A stretch of DNA of 47,657 nt, from contig DEQC01000023.1 in assembly GCA_002359055.1 (NCBI GenBank), positions 2,965-50,621 on the forward strand. The letters run 5' to 3'. Made by a program: the position numbers and the translations under genes. Positions 9,675 through 17,251 of the stretch are shown here, piece by piece. Numbering within the stretch: the stretch's first letter is position 1; each line of letters opens with the position of its first letter. The notes below the pieces were generated by a model. That model made no database searches, was not told the origin of the DNA, and worked only from the letters and a program-made list of their open reading frames with translations. The stretch is from Flavobacteriales bacterium UBA3376. Lineage in GTDB: Bacteria > Bacteroidota > Bacteroidia > Flavobacteriales > Weeksellaceae.

Positions 9675-10097
9675 TTACTCTTCCAAGAATTCTTTTATTT
9701 TCAGAACAACTTCTTCGCCTCTTAGTCTTGTGATTTCGTCAGCTACGAAATCAACGATTGTATTATCGGCCAAAAGGTTTTGAAGTATCGGTGTCTTCTT
9801 CATTTTAAACGGGTGTGATCTCCTTGCTACTGTTTTCCCTGATGCCATTTTCATGATGTGGCTGCTACGGGTGGTATCCACACCATGCGAATGGATGAAA
9901 CCATGTCGTGGCATGATGACGGCAATTCCGTTCAAATGAGTAGGTTCTCCGCGCCCCATCCGATAAGAAGTGGTGGCGCGACCGATGCTGTCTTTATCGT
10001 TTTTCAGTGATAAACCGGATGTACTGATGGTTGATTTCAGCTTCGCTCTAAGCATTCTGGCGGCTTCACGGCCAACTTCTTTTTCTGTTTGTGCCAT
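9675..10097 (-). CDS. Putative tail-completion or minor virion protein
   Basis: The protein has 140 residues from ATG 10097; a longer reading to 10145 would overlap the upstream gene, whose stop at 10099 sits just before this start. It has a basic alpha-helical N terminus (EAARMLRAKLKSTI), a histidine-rich middle (PRHGFIHSHGVDTTR) and an acidic C terminus. Its size, basic nature and place just before the tape measure resemble HK97 gp10-type neck or tail-completion proteins, but I see no decisive motif. Confidence 0.5.
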   Translation of the reverse strand: MAQTEKEVGREAARMLRAKLKSTISTSGLSLKNDKDSIGRATTSYRMGRGEPTHLNGIAVIMPRHGFIHSHGVDTTRSSHIMKMASGKTVARRSHPFKMKKTPILQNLLADNTIVDFVADEITRLRGEEVVLKIKEFLEE

Positions 10098-10098
10098 A

Positions 10099-10290
10099 TT
10101 AAATTTTAATTCTATGTTTACATATCTCGCACTCTTCATAGTCATAATGACTGTCGTTTCCGATATGCTTATACTTGTGTTCGCAAATTTCTTGCCCAGC
10201 TTGTATTGCGGTTTGAATTTTCTTTAATTCCTGCTTCAGATGTTCTTCTCTGCGGTGTAGGTCTGTGAAATATACACTTCTTGCGTCCAT
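10099..10290 (-). CDS. Small zinc-ribbon-like protein
   Basis: This 63-aa protein has a helical N-terminal half (RREEHLKQELKKIQTAIQAG) and a C-terminal set of potential metal ligands: C-x-H (ICEHKYKH) and C-x2-C-x-H (CEICKHR). That arrangement suggests a single zinc-binding knuckle. It lies in a tight run with 10329-10619 and 9675-10097. Role unknown; a DNA- or protein-binding function is plausible. Confidence 0.6.
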   Translation of the reverse strand: MDARSVYFTDLHRREEHLKQELKKIQTAIQAGQEICEHKYKHIGNDSHYDYEECEICKHRIKI

Positions 10291-10328
10291 TTATTTTGTT
10301 TTAAAGATAATATATATGTTGAGAATTA

Positions 10329-10619
10329 TCAATTTTTTTTCTTCATGTACCAGAAGTACAACAAATCATCGTATTCTCGTACGGTTTCGTTGCCTTTTGC
10401 GTCCTCGGTAATTTCTTTTTTCTTTTCGTACGCTGGCTCGTAGCCTAATTCTTCCAGCACTTCAACGACATCAAACTCGTCAAAAGCATTGGCAGGAATG
10501 ATGCTGCAAAGATTTTCATAGACCATTGCAGTCGTCATTCTTATATCGAAATTTTCGGGATTGCCCGGCTCGTAGAGGCGGGAAATCAGGTACCTGATTC
10601 GTTCTTTGTGTGTTTTCAT
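10329..10619 (-). CDS. Conserved-looking phage protein of unknown function
   Basis: This acidic 96-aa protein is mostly helical, with a charged central region (FDEFDVVEVLEELGYEP) and a YFWYMKKKN terminus. It starts at ATG 10619, 17 bp after the small ORF ending at 10636. Position ahead of the tape measure is where tail assembly chaperones are often found, but there is no visible slippery site or second reading frame, so that role is only a possibility. Confidence 0.5.
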   Translation of the reverse strand: MKTHKERIRYLISRLYEPGNPENFDIRMTTAMVYENLCSIIPANAFDEFDVVEVLEELGYEPAYEKKKEITEDAKGNETVREYDDLLYFWYMKKKN

Positions 10620-10635
10620 GACGTTTCTAAATTTT

Positions 10636-10713
10636 TCATAGCTCTGAATTTATTAGTTCTTTAATATCCTCTAACCATCGTTCGATGGCTTCTTGTAAAC
10701 TGATTGTTTCCAT
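10636..10713 (-). CDS. 25-aa acidic peptide ORF
   Basis: METISLQEAIERWLEDIKEL plus five residues is one amphipathic helix. It sits between two other minus-strand ORFs with short gaps (10 bp upstream, 16 bp downstream) in the same transcription unit, which is the main support for it being translated. Confidence 0.4.
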   Translation of the reverse strand: METISLQEAIERWLEDIKELINSEL

Positions 10714-10723
10714 AGTGTTTGGA

Positions 10724-10849
10724 TTAAAGGTTTTCTTTGTTAAATAAGTTCAACTGATTTCTGATGGCTCTTGTTTTTTCGTTTTCCTGATCTGGATTTA
10801 CCAAAAAATGAATTTCGGTGTCTTCGTAAATAAATTGGATTGATTTCAT
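10724..10849 (-). CDS. 41-aa small protein, first gene behind the internal phage promoter
   Basis: The ATG at 10849 lies about 30 bp downstream of a strong consensus promoter (10880-10909). The peptide starts MKSIQFIYEDTEIHFLVNP and continues with a charged helix ending NLFNKENL. Promoter placement and tight spacing to the next ORF support a real gene. Function unknown. Confidence 0.5.
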   Translation of the reverse strand: MKSIQFIYEDTEIHFLVNPDQENEKTRAIRNQLNLFNKENL

Positions 10850-10879
10850 AATATTGCTGTTACTTGTATTTTTACAATG

Positions 10880-10909
10880 CAAATATATGTAATGCTTTTA
10901 ATAAAACAA
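10880..10909 (-). promoter_or_regulatory. Consensus Bacteroidota promoter for the 10849-9558 unit
   Basis: On the minus strand TTG (10907-10909) is separated by 19 bp from a perfect TATATTTG (10880-10887). It drives the small genes before the tape measure and diverges from the XRE regulator gene, which probably controls it. Confidence 0.75.
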
Positions 10910-10959
10910 ATTAACACTAATATTATTTTTATTTAAGTATATGTATTACCTATATTTTA

Positions 10960-10967
10960 TATATTTG
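10960..10967 (+). promoter_or_regulatory. -7 box of the XRE regulator gene
   Basis: TATATTTG lies 15 bp before the ATG at 10983. No TTG is found at the usual upstream distance, so the promoter may be weak or activator-dependent. The region between the two divergent promoters is extremely AT-rich. Confidence 0.5.
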
Positions 10968-10982
10968 TACAAAACAAAAAGC

Positions 10983-11258
10983 ATGAGCATATTAAGATTA
11001 AAAGATATTTTATCTGAAAAGAAAATCACCGGTAAGGAACTTGCTGAAAGGATAAATGTTTCAGAAATGTCTATTTCTAATATTGTTAATGGAAATTCCT
11101 TTCCAAAGCCTGAAAACTTACTAAAAATCGCAAAAGTCTTAGATGTCGATATCCGTGAATTATTTGAGCCGACCAAGGATGATGACAATATACCTATATA
11201 TATAAAGGATGGAGAAAGCCTGAAAGAGATAGGTGAAATAAAAAAAGGAAGCGTATGA
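10983..11258 (+). CDS. XRE-family helix-turn-helix regulator inside the late region
   Basis: This 91-aa protein has one Cro/CI-type domain (residues about 3-60; LKDILSEKKITGKELAERIN then SEMSISNIVNGNSFPKPE) and a short C-terminal tail. ATG 10983 is preferred over 10941 because the -7 box lies between them and the extra residues are unlike the family. It is the only plus-strand gene between the integrase and the repressor and faces a consensus minus-strand promoter (10880-10909), an arrangement of a local genetic switch. It may control the small-gene unit or its neighbouring membrane-protein island. Confidence 0.85.
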   Translation: MSILRLKDILSEKKITGKELAERINVSEMSISNIVNGNSFPKPENLLKIAKVLDVDIRELFEPTKDDDNIPIYIKDGESLKEIGEIKKGSV

Positions 11259-11271
11259 GCTTCCTTTTTTT
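11241..11271. terminator. Bidirectional terminator after the XRE gene
   Basis: ggaagc (11247-11252) pairs with gcttcc (11259-11264), flanked by an A run on the left and a T run on the right. It overlaps the last codons of the XRE gene and can also stop the convergent 11289-12035 transcript. Confidence 0.8.
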
Positions 11272-11288
11272 ATTGATGGTAAGTGTGT

Positions 11289-12035
11289 TTATAATACTTG
11301 TAAAATATTTCCGTTAAAATCTGTTTTTACAATAATTTGATCTAACACTATTGCTCCATATGCATTTTTCCCTCGGAATTTCATTCTAACCTGTAGTCCA
11401 TCATTTAATGTCTTCCAACCGGTTTCTACATGTTCAAAGCTTTTTGGGTCATTCATTCGGTTTTTCACATAATCTTTCAATACAGGCAAAGAACCATCCC
11501 ATCGACTAAACAATTTATCTATTTCTTCATCTGATGGTTTATAAGAATATGTGTTTTGAGAATTAACCGCTTCTTTTTTTCTTTTTTCAGCATTTTCAGC
11601 ATATTCTTTATCTAATTTTTGTTTTTCAACTTTTAAACTATCTAATGTTTTTATGATTTTCGAATAATCAAAATAAGTTGAATCTATTTCTAACATAATA
11701 CTTTCTAACTGAGGTATTGTTGAATTATATAAAGATTCTTTATAGAATGAATATTTTTTATAATCATCATCTTTATTTAATTCCCTATAAACATTTGTTA
11801 TTTTCTCTTCAATAGATGGTTCTTTTTCAAATTTTTTAAAGTTAATATTGATGAAAATAGAGCCTATAATCATAAATAAAACACCTATCCACAACACAGA
11901 AGTTGTGATTTTTAAAACTTCTTTTGGAGGGTTGTCTTTTGGAAAGTGTTTTTTTTTATGATGGTAATTAATGATTATTTGATTAATTATATAAATCAAA
12001 AAGAAGCCTACAAGAATAAATAAAAAAGTAATCAT
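11289..12035 (-). CDS. Two-span membrane protein with a C-terminal soluble domain
   Basis: The protein has 248 residues from ATG 12035; a longer reading would start at TTG 12065. Hydrophobic helices lie at about 3-22 and 42-62, followed by a charged coiled coil (about 70-150) and a C-terminal domain with MNDPKSFEHVETGW and FRGKNAYGAIV motifs. That last domain resembles one seen in many small bacterial lipoproteins and membrane proteins of unknown role. It has its own -7 box and terminators on both sides, like a moron gene. Together with 12132-13459 it could alter the lysogen's envelope or block superinfection; this is inference. Confidence 0.6.
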   Translation of the reverse strand: MITFLFILVGFFLIYIINQIIINYHHKKKHFPKDNPPKEVLKITTSVLWIGVLFMIIGSIFININFKKFEKEPSIEEKITNVYRELNKDDDYKKYSFYKESLYNSTIPQLESIMLEIDSTYFDYSKIIKTLDSLKVEKQKLDKEYAENAEKRKKEAVNSQNTYSYKPSDEEIDKLFSRWDGSLPVLKDYVKNRMNDPKSFEHVETGWKTLNDGLQVRMKFRGKNAYGAIVLDQIIVKTDFNGNILQVL

Positions 12036-12062
12036 GGTTAAAAAATTAAAAGTTAGCAAAGT

Positions 12063-12070
12063 CAAATATA
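12063..12070 (-). promoter_or_regulatory. -7 box for the 11289-12035 gene
   Basis: TATATTTG on the minus strand lies 27 bp before ATG 12035 and just downstream of a terminator. No clear TTG is present 19-23 bp upstream, where the terminator hairpin lies. Confidence 0.4.
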
Positions 12071-12072
12071 AT

Positions 12073-12101
12073 AAAAAAAGGGAGTGTGAGTTCCCTTTTT
12101 T
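12073..12101. terminator. Bidirectional terminator between membrane-protein genes
   Basis: An inverted repeat with aaaaaaaggga at 12073-12083 and its T-rich partner at 12092-12101 forms a hairpin with a U tract in either direction. It separates the 12132-13459 pair from 11289-12035, so these are distinct transcription units. Confidence 0.75.
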
Positions 12102-12131
12102 GTTTGTTGGGTAGTTGTTTGGTAAAAGAGA

Positions 12132-13229
12132 TTATGAATTTGGCTTTTGTGTATTCTTTGGAGTAAATAATGCTGACAAAAATGTTAATGCAAAAGGGAT
12201 TATAATAACCCAATACCAAGCGATAAAATTAAATATCCAAAAAAATGGAATTATAAAAAATATAAAGAAGTAAATATTTTCTTTAAACTTTATATTTTTT
12301 TCTTTTTGAATTATCTTCCTCACCATATCAAATATTACTGAACCAACCATTAAACCACAAAAGATAAATGTTATTTTTCTAATAACAGTTGGCGTGTAGT
12401 TTAGGGAGCCATCTGTAAATGGAAATAAGATAATTACTGATAGAGAAAATATTTGTATAATGTTTAAAGCAATGATGAAATGTTTTCTCTGTTGTTTTTT
12501 ATTATAAATATAGTTGAAGTTTAAATTTACTACCCGTTCATAATTTATAGCAAAATGATTTCCGGGAACATTTTTTATTTTAACTTCCTCCTTGCCTTGA
12601 TCGTTAATGCTCTTTTTATATCTCACAACACCAGATAGAACAATTGTTTGCAAATTATAATCTTCTTTTAAATAGTAATCTTCAACTCTTCCAGAATATA
12701 GTACAGTATCTTTATTTGTTTCTACTAATACATCTGCTTGTACGTATCCAAATTCTAAATCTTGTGAGTTTTTATACTTTTTATTGTTTTCCAGTACTTT
12801 ATGCCAATAGTTTTTATACGGAATAAAGCCAAAGAGATTATTTAACTTTCTAAAAATAATACCTAAAGCGAAGGATAGTACATATATAGCTAAAATCAGA
12901 ATACTAAAATCGATGTAATTTTCGCTAATTATTTCTTCTGAAGGAAATTTATTATCACTTAGCGGAACCAATATGTCTCGAACAGAAGAATAGGAAATAG
13001 AATCTAATAACTTGAATTCGAGAATATTTCCTATAAAGAAAAACAAAAAGGAAGAGACAATTATAGTAAAGATGCTGCTCAAAAGTATCCATAAAAATCT
13101 CTCTAAAAGGTTGCCTGAGTCAAATTGCTTTGCGTCCTTTCCATAAAATAAAAATTTCCGGAAGATTATTCCTGGAAATAAGAAAATCATTACATAAACA
13201 ATTGTATTTAATGCAAAACTAAACGGCAT
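12132..13229 (-). CDS. Multi-span membrane protein with central Sm/SH3-like cytoplasmic domain
   Basis: The 365-aa protein has hydrophobic segments at about 5-27, 45-70 and 105-128, a soluble middle (about 135-245) and three or four more spans from 250 to 355. The soluble part (VLYSGRVEDYYLKED, then a beta-rich stretch) resembles the DUF6338-type domain found between membrane helices, but I hold that loosely. A TAATG overlap couples it to the 76-aa gene upstream. Base composition is more AT-rich than the flanking tail genes, consistent with later acquisition. A role in superinfection exclusion or defence is possible but not shown. Confidence 0.6.
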   Translation of the reverse strand: MPFSFALNTIVYVMIFLFPGIIFRKFLFYGKDAKQFDSGNLLERFLWILLSSIFTIIVSSFLFFFIGNILEFKLLDSISYSSVRDILVPLSDNKFPSEEIISENYIDFSILILAIYVLSFALGIIFRKLNNLFGFIPYKNYWHKVLENNKKYKNSQDLEFGYVQADVLVETNKDTVLYSGRVEDYYLKEDYNLQTIVLSGVVRYKKSINDQGKEEVKIKNVPGNHFAINYERVVNLNFNYIYNKKQQRKHFIIALNIIQIFSLSVIILFPFTDGSLNYTPTVIRKITFIFCGLMVGSVIFDMVRKIIQKEKNIKFKENIYFFIFFIIPFFWIFNFIAWYWVIIIPFALTFLSALFTPKNTQKPNS

Positions 13230-13459
13230 TATCTTAACACTATCGTTACATCTTCATTGTTGTTCAAAGTGATTGTAGTCTCAGAAGACTGAGTGTTTTT
13301 TAATTCTTGAATTGCTTCATTAAGCTTTTTCTGGTCTTCTGGGTCTGTAAATTTATTTACAAAATCTTCGTTGTAAATTGGTTTTTCTCCAAATATATTA
13401 TCCGCTATTATAAATAATGTATTTAACCAATAACAACTATTTTCAAAAAATTTTCTCAT
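13229..13459 (-). CDS. Small acidic protein coupled to the membrane protein
   Basis: A 76-aa protein with a weakly hydrophobic N terminus (FFENSCYWLNTLFIIADNIF) and a hydrophilic C-terminal half rich in E, Q, N and T. Its stop overlaps the start of 12132-13229 as TAATG. A promoter (13539-13572) sits 80 bp upstream. I do not recognise the family; the coupling suggests that it works with the membrane protein. Confidence 0.6.
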   Translation of the reverse strand: MRKFFENSCYWLNTLFIIADNIFGEKPIYNEDFVNKFTDPEDQKKLNEAIQELKNTQSSETTITLNNNEDVTIVLR

Positions 13460-13538
13460 TCATTGTGGTCTTTTGAAGTTATTATGAAAATCCTTGAAAA
13501 AAAAATATTTAAAGGCGTTCATGTTGTTGTGTCTGATA

Positions 13539-13572
13539 CAAATGTATAGAATTTGTTTGAATGTTATAACAA
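13539..13572 (-). promoter_or_regulatory. Promoter of the membrane-protein island
   Basis: Minus-strand TTG (13570-13572), 23-bp spacer, TACATTTG (13539-13546). It lies downstream of the hicB terminator and upstream of 13229-13459, giving this two-gene unit its own expression in the lysogen. Confidence 0.6.
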
Positions 13573-13590
13573 TTAGACATAAATTTTAAC

Positions 13591-13619
13591 AAAAAAACCC
13601 TCACGGAATTCCGCAAGGG
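13591..13619 (-). terminator. Terminator of the hicAB operon
   Basis: On the minus strand a stem-loop (13598-13619, with GCGGAATTCCG at its centre) is followed by seven T residues (13591-13597). It ends transcription about 40 bp after hicB. Confidence 0.85.
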
Positions 13620-13656
13620 CTTGGGAGTGTATTCCAAAGTCGTCAAACAATAAGAA

Positions 13657-14064
13657 TTACACCACCGATAATATTTCTTTGTTTATTTTTTTCAATCCTT
13701 TTATCAATCGTTGGCGGGTTTTGGGGCGTGCTTTCTTTTTTCCTTGGAGATAATGGCCGAGTTGTTTTTCGTTTATCTCTGTTGCGCGTGAGATGGCTTT
13801 TCGGGTAATGATGCCGTCCAGTTCTTTGAGAATTGCAGAAACCTGCAACTCATAATCAAATGTGTAATTTCCTGATTTCACATATTCCGGAAGATCATCG
13901 CCATCTTTGAGTGAGCTTTCAATGTGAAAATGAAATGCCTCCTCGAATTCTTTTTTCAATTTTTCCTGATTTTTATGAGTAACGAAAACAAGTCCGTTAA
14001 TTTCACCAGTAGCGGCTACGAAGTTATCACCGCTCCATTCTATTTTTACTTTAATTTTTCTCAT
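13657..14064 (-). CDS. hicB: HicB-family antitoxin
   Basis: HicB neutralises HicA and represses the operon. The 135-aa protein begins with the partial RNase H-like fold (KVKIEWSGDNFVAATGEING) and ends in a helix-turn-helix (about 88-130; ITRKAISRATEINEKQLGHY) for DNA binding. It follows hicA by 48 bp. The HTH and the inverted repeat over the promoter (14337-14352) together suggest autorepression. It is on the long side for the family because of the HTH tail. Confidence 0.88.
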   Translation of the reverse strand: MRKIKVKIEWSGDNFVAATGEINGLVFVTHKNQEKLKKEFEEAFHFHIESSLKDGDDLPEYVKSGNYTFDYELQVSAILKELDGIITRKAISRATEINEKQLGHYLQGKKKARPKTRQRLIKGLKKINKEILSVV

Positions 14065-14112
14065 AATACTTCAACTATAAAATGTTACAACTATAATTTT
14101 TTTTGGGGTGGA

Positions 14113-14310
14113 TTACTTTCTCCACCCCGCTTGTTTAAATATGCTATTTAGAAGTTCCTGGCTTAGTGTGTCACTTGATTTCCCGTTTACAGTCACCTTT
14201 CCTTTCTTGGTCGGGTGTTTGAACTGTCGGTGGCTTCCCTTTTGGTTGTGAAGCATCCAACCGTCTTCTTTTAGCATTTTTAAAATTTCTTTTACTTTGA
14301 AACGTTTCAT
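14113..14310 (-). CDS. hicA: HicA-family mRNA interferase toxin
   Basis: HicA is a small dsRBD-like ribonuclease that cleaves mRNA and blocks translation. The 65-aa protein carries the family signature GSHRQFKHPTKKGKVTV with catalytic His27 and a C-terminal helix. ATG 14310 (MKRFKVKEIL) is preferred over 14334 because the -7 box of the promoter overlaps the upstream codons and the length then matches the family. Toxin-first order is typical for hicAB. The pair interrupts the tail operon and likely stabilises the prophage or acts in abortive infection. Confidence 0.93.
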   Translation of the reverse strand: MKRFKVKEILKMLKEDGWMLHNQKGSHRQFKHPTKKGKVTVNGKSSDTLSQELLNSIFKQAGWRK

Positions 14311-14331
14311 AATTCTCATTGTTTGACAATG

Positions 14332-14362
14332 CAAAGGTAGTGTTTTCGCTACTATTCGCCAA
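14332..14362 (-). promoter_or_regulatory. hicAB promoter and candidate operator
   Basis: Minus-strand TTG (14360-14362), 20-bp spacer, TACCTTTG (14332-14339). A small inverted repeat gtag-N8-ctac (14337-14352) overlaps the -7 box, a suitable place for HicB binding. Confidence 0.75.
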
Positions 14363-14387
14363 ATTATATTTAAAGTTTTTTGTTAAA

Positions 14388-14894
14388 TCAACAAAACTCT
14401 TTGTCCGTCCAGAAACCAGATTTGACGGTGAGAGGATTTTTGACTTCCAAATCAAAATGAAATTCACAGCCAAACAGGCCGTTTCCACTTTGATAAAAGA
14501 CTTCTTGGAAGTGAACAGAATCTTTCTGAAAAGCACTATGTAACCATTTGACTGAACTGCTCGGATGGCTGTCTTGGTTAATTCTTGCCAACACCTGCAG
14601 ACCGATTTCTTCTGCTAAGTTTATTTTTTTGTATTGGTCTGAAAAATCGTTGGGATCGGATACCCTGTACAGAATGGAAAATGAAACGGTACGGGTGCCG
14701 ATGGTGCGTTGATTATTTCCAGACAGCTTGCCTTCATATCCGAATAGAACCAGAAAGGGGTCATCTACTTGAGTAGTAGATGATAAAATGGATTGCAATT
14801 GACGGTCAGATACACTGATAAACTTATTGATTTTATTTGTTGCAGAAACGAGTGCTGCAAAGTAATCGTTGATTTGTTTAAATTGTGCTTTCAT
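14388..14894 (-). CDS. Putative tail terminator / tail-completion protein
   Basis: A 168-aa protein with a mixed alpha/beta pattern, no membrane segment, and a Cys terminus. It follows the lysis cassette and 14891-15694 with a 4-bp ATGA overlap. Its size, the beta strands around SFSILYRVSDPNDFSDQY and the position are like phage tail-terminator proteins, but no diagnostic motif is visible. HicAB follows it directly. Confidence 0.5.
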   Translation of the reverse strand: MKAQFKQINDYFAALVSATNKINKFISVSDRQLQSILSSTTQVDDPFLVLFGYEGKLSGNNQRTIGTRTVSFSILYRVSDPNDFSDQYKKINLAEEIGLQVLARINQDSHPSSSVKWLHSAFQKDSVHFQEVFYQSGNGLFGCEFHFDLEVKNPLTVKSGFWTDKEFC

Positions 14895-15694
14895 CTTCTT
14901 CGTTTTAATTCTAATTCTCTTTTTTTCGCTTCTTTCACCGTTTCCTGTGCAACATCAAAAAACACGTAAGCATTGGTTTTGATGACTTCCGTACGCGTGC
15001 CAAGCGGTTGGTTTTCGCCCATGAACATGGCGTTGATCATTGGTACAAGCGAGTGGTATTTGGGTTTTGTATTGGTTTTCTTTTTCGGAGGTGGAAAAAT
15101 CACTGGGTACTTGCTGAACATGTATTCAACCGAGCCTTTGAAAGCAAAACCCACGCTGATTTTTACAGCTAAATCTATGTTGAGAAACACCGAGCCACGG
15201 CGCATGATGTTCTGTTCATCGAATGGTTCTCTGATGTCGCCAGTGGCATCTTTTTTTGACGGTCTATAAAGTGTTGTCACCAGTCGAGTGAGTGCTTTTT
15301 CGTCCTTGGTGGTCATCCAGTCGAAATAATGCTTGTAGGCAAAATTCAATTCTTCGATGCTAATGTTGGTCAGGCGGTCAGCTGGCCCGTAATAATTCAC
15401 GCCTTTGACAGTGATGGAAGTCGGAAATTTGGTAAGATCTAATTCATTGAAAATAAATTCAATGTATTTCACCAGCTCGCTAAAAGGCACTTGAAGCAAA
15501 AGTCGAATAAATTTATATCTCTCTATCCAGCCACGGAAAAGTGTCAAACGATTCGGGCAAAATACCAGGTACAAAACCTTAAAATATACACCTTGTTCGC
15601 CTGGTTTAGAATTAAAAATAAGCGTTGAAATGTTGGCACGCTGCCTCTGTGTCAGCTCGTTCCATTTCTGTGGTATGTTGAATTCCAATGTCAT
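14891..15694 (-). CDS. Phage protein of unknown function, possible tail assembly factor
   Basis: A 267-aa protein starting with MTLEFNIPQKWNELTQRQ, helical in the first half, with a proline/lysine stretch (FPPPKKKTNTKPK, about 205-217) and a very basic C terminus (KKRELELKRRR). It overlaps both neighbours by 4 bp. The opening motif is reminiscent of Bacteroidota phage proteins encoded near tail genes, possibly assembly chaperones. Neither a frameshift partner nor a catalytic motif is seen. Confidence 0.5.
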   Translation of the reverse strand: MTLEFNIPQKWNELTQRQRANISTLIFNSKPGEQGVYFKVLYLVFCPNRLTLFRGWIERYKFIRLLLQVPFSELVKYIEFIFNELDLTKFPTSITVKGVNYYGPADRLTNISIEELNFAYKHYFDWMTTKDEKALTRLVTTLYRPSKKDATGDIREPFDEQNIMRRGSVFLNIDLAVKISVGFAFKGSVEYMFSKYPVIFPPPKKKTNTKPKYHSLVPMINAMFMGENQPLGTRTEVIKTNAYVFFDVAQETVKEAKKRELELKRRR

Positions 15695-16227
15695 TTTTTT
15701 AATTTTCTATAAATGAAAAATAGTAGCGCAATTAACAGACAGGCATAAATCCAGAAAGATGTATCAATCTTCCATTTCTGTTTGGATTCTGATTTCTCTT
15801 TCGTTTTGACGGATAGTTCGTTTTGGCTTTCCAATTCTGTTGTTTTAGAATCACTCAACTTATAGGTTGATTTTTCTTCCAGTTCTGTGATCTGCGTTTG
15901 TTCAGTAGATGTTTCGGAATAACTTGTATTTGCTTTTCCTGAAACTTTTATCTTAATACCAGAATCGGTTTTTACTAATTCGAATTCTGCTGAATCATCT
16001 TGATTTTCGCCTTGGTAATTGAATTTGAAATTGCTGAAAAAATCGGCTATTTCAGAAACTGACAAAATCGATGTTTCTAAATCGGTTTCAGTTTCGGTAA
16101 TTTCAACGCTGTTCACCTGCTGAAATTCCGAAACTTCCACCTTTGTTTTTTCTTTTGTGAGACTCTTTTGTTTTGTCACGCATGATATAGATGTGAAGAA
16201 TAGTAATATGTATAATATATGCTTCAT
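15691..16227 (-). CDS. Unimolecular spanin (u-spanin) candidate
   Basis: Spanins link inner and outer membranes and fuse them in the last step of lysis. This 178-aa protein has a lipoprotein signal with lipobox FTSISC (Cys16), a long periplasmic region rich in T, S, E and K (about 20-155), and a C-terminal transmembrane segment (about 158-174, FWIYACLLIALLFFIY) followed by RKLKK. An N-terminal lipid anchor plus a C-terminal inner-membrane anchor in one chain is the defining layout of u-spanins. It is overlapped by 4 bp on both sides within the lysis cassette, directly after the endolysin. Confidence 0.82.
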   Translation of the reverse strand: MKHILYILLFFTSISCVTKQKSLTKEKTKVEVSEFQQVNSVEITETETDLETSILSVSEIADFFSNFKFNYQGENQDDSAEFELVKTDSGIKIKVSGKANTSYSETSTEQTQITELEEKSTYKLSDSKTTELESQNELSVKTKEKSESKQKWKIDTSFWIYACLLIALLFFIYRKLKK

Positions 16228-16784
16228 CTGAACTTCTTATATGCATTTGCCAGTTTCAAATCATACTTGTTTTTAGCATAAGCAGGCCCGTTATAAGCTC
16301 GGGCAAATTTCGCCCATTGCTTATTTTTCAGTTCATCTGCCAGACCATTTACTTGGATGAATTTCACAAAAGCTTCCAAATGTTTTGCTTCGCTCTGATA
16401 CATTGCGTTGATGAATGCCTGCAATGATTTATATCCAAGTGCTTTCCAATGATAGCCCATGATCTGGAACTTGCCCCAACTTGCTGACATAAGCGCATAG
16501 TTTCGGTTGAGTTCGGATGCTTTAGCCAGTCGATTGTGTTGGTGAATTCCAGCTTTGCCATATCCTCCTGGTGTGGATCGAGAAATATCCGGATGCGTTT
16601 TGGAATATTTCCCTCCCGTTAATCTGTGAAAAACATGGCGTTCGTATAATATCTTTGGGCGACCATCGTCCAGAAAACCTGCGCCCGGTGCTTCTACTTC
16701 TGCAACCGCACGGATAACCGCCACCTCACAGTTCAGCAACTTAGCGGCTTCTTGATAGTCTTTTATGATTAATTTTGGTTTCAT
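16224..16784 (-). CDS. Endolysin, N-acetylmuramidase family
   Basis: This 186-aa enzyme should cleave the glycan strands of peptidoglycan. It matches the muramidase (DUF3380) family end to end: AAKLLNCEVAVIRAVAEVEA near 13-32, GAGFLDDGRPKILYERHVFHR with the likely catalytic Glu residues, and ALMSASWGKFQIMGYHW at about 98-114. There is no signal peptide, so export depends on the holin encoded just upstream (4-bp overlap). It has a single domain with no separate cell-wall-binding module. Confidence 0.92.
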   Translation of the reverse strand: MKPKLIIKDYQEAAKLLNCEVAVIRAVAEVEAPGAGFLDDGRPKILYERHVFHRLTGGKYSKTHPDISRSTPGGYGKAGIHQHNRLAKASELNRNYALMSASWGKFQIMGYHWKALGYKSLQAFINAMYQSEAKHLEAFVKFIQVNGLADELKNKQWAKFARAYNGPAYAKNKYDLKLANAYKKFR

Positions 16785-17251
16785 AATTCCTTATTTTGTT
16801 CGTGCATTTCAGCTTCGTGCTGTTCGATGATTTCTTTTATCAATCGGCGATTTTCCTTGATGAAATTGATGATTTCGATAGGATTTGTCGCGAGATTTCG
16901 GCGAAACTTTTCGTCGGCTTTTTCTTTTACTGATTTCCATTCTGTGTAAACCAAAACGATCGCTCCAAATAGTGAAGCAATCGGCAGAGCTGTGTATTTT
17001 AGATATACCCACACAGGATTCAGAATGTCCAAAAAGAGCATGAAAAACATAAAGGCAAGGTATTGGACTGTTTTTTCAGATGTTTTGCGCAAGCCGTAGG
17101 AGTGCGTGTAAATCTTTTGTTTTTTGCTTTTCTGAATGCCAAAATAAAGGTCAATCCCGATGGCAAAAACCACGATGATCCAAGCAACAAATACAACCGT
17201 CAACTGCATGAGCAGTTTGTCATAATCCCTGCTGATAATCTCTAAAATCAT
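16781..17251 (-). CDS. Phage holin
   Basis: A 156-aa inner-membrane protein with hydrophobic segments at about 14-36, 64-80 and 84-103, and a charged C-terminal cytoplasmic tail (KEKADEKFRRN onward). This is the topology of the holin family common in Bacteroidota phages, which forms the hole that releases or triggers the endolysin. Its start forms an ATGA overlap with the 24-codon ORF before it, and its stop overlaps the muramidase start. Confidence 0.85.
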   Translation of the reverse strand: MILEIISRDYDKLLMQLTVVFVAWIIVVFAIGIDLYFGIQKSKKQKIYTHSYGLRKTSEKTVQYLAFMFFMLFLDILNPVWVYLKYTALPIASLFGAIVLVYTEWKSVKEKADEKFRRNLATNPIEIINFIKENRRLIKEIIEQHEAEMHEQNKEL

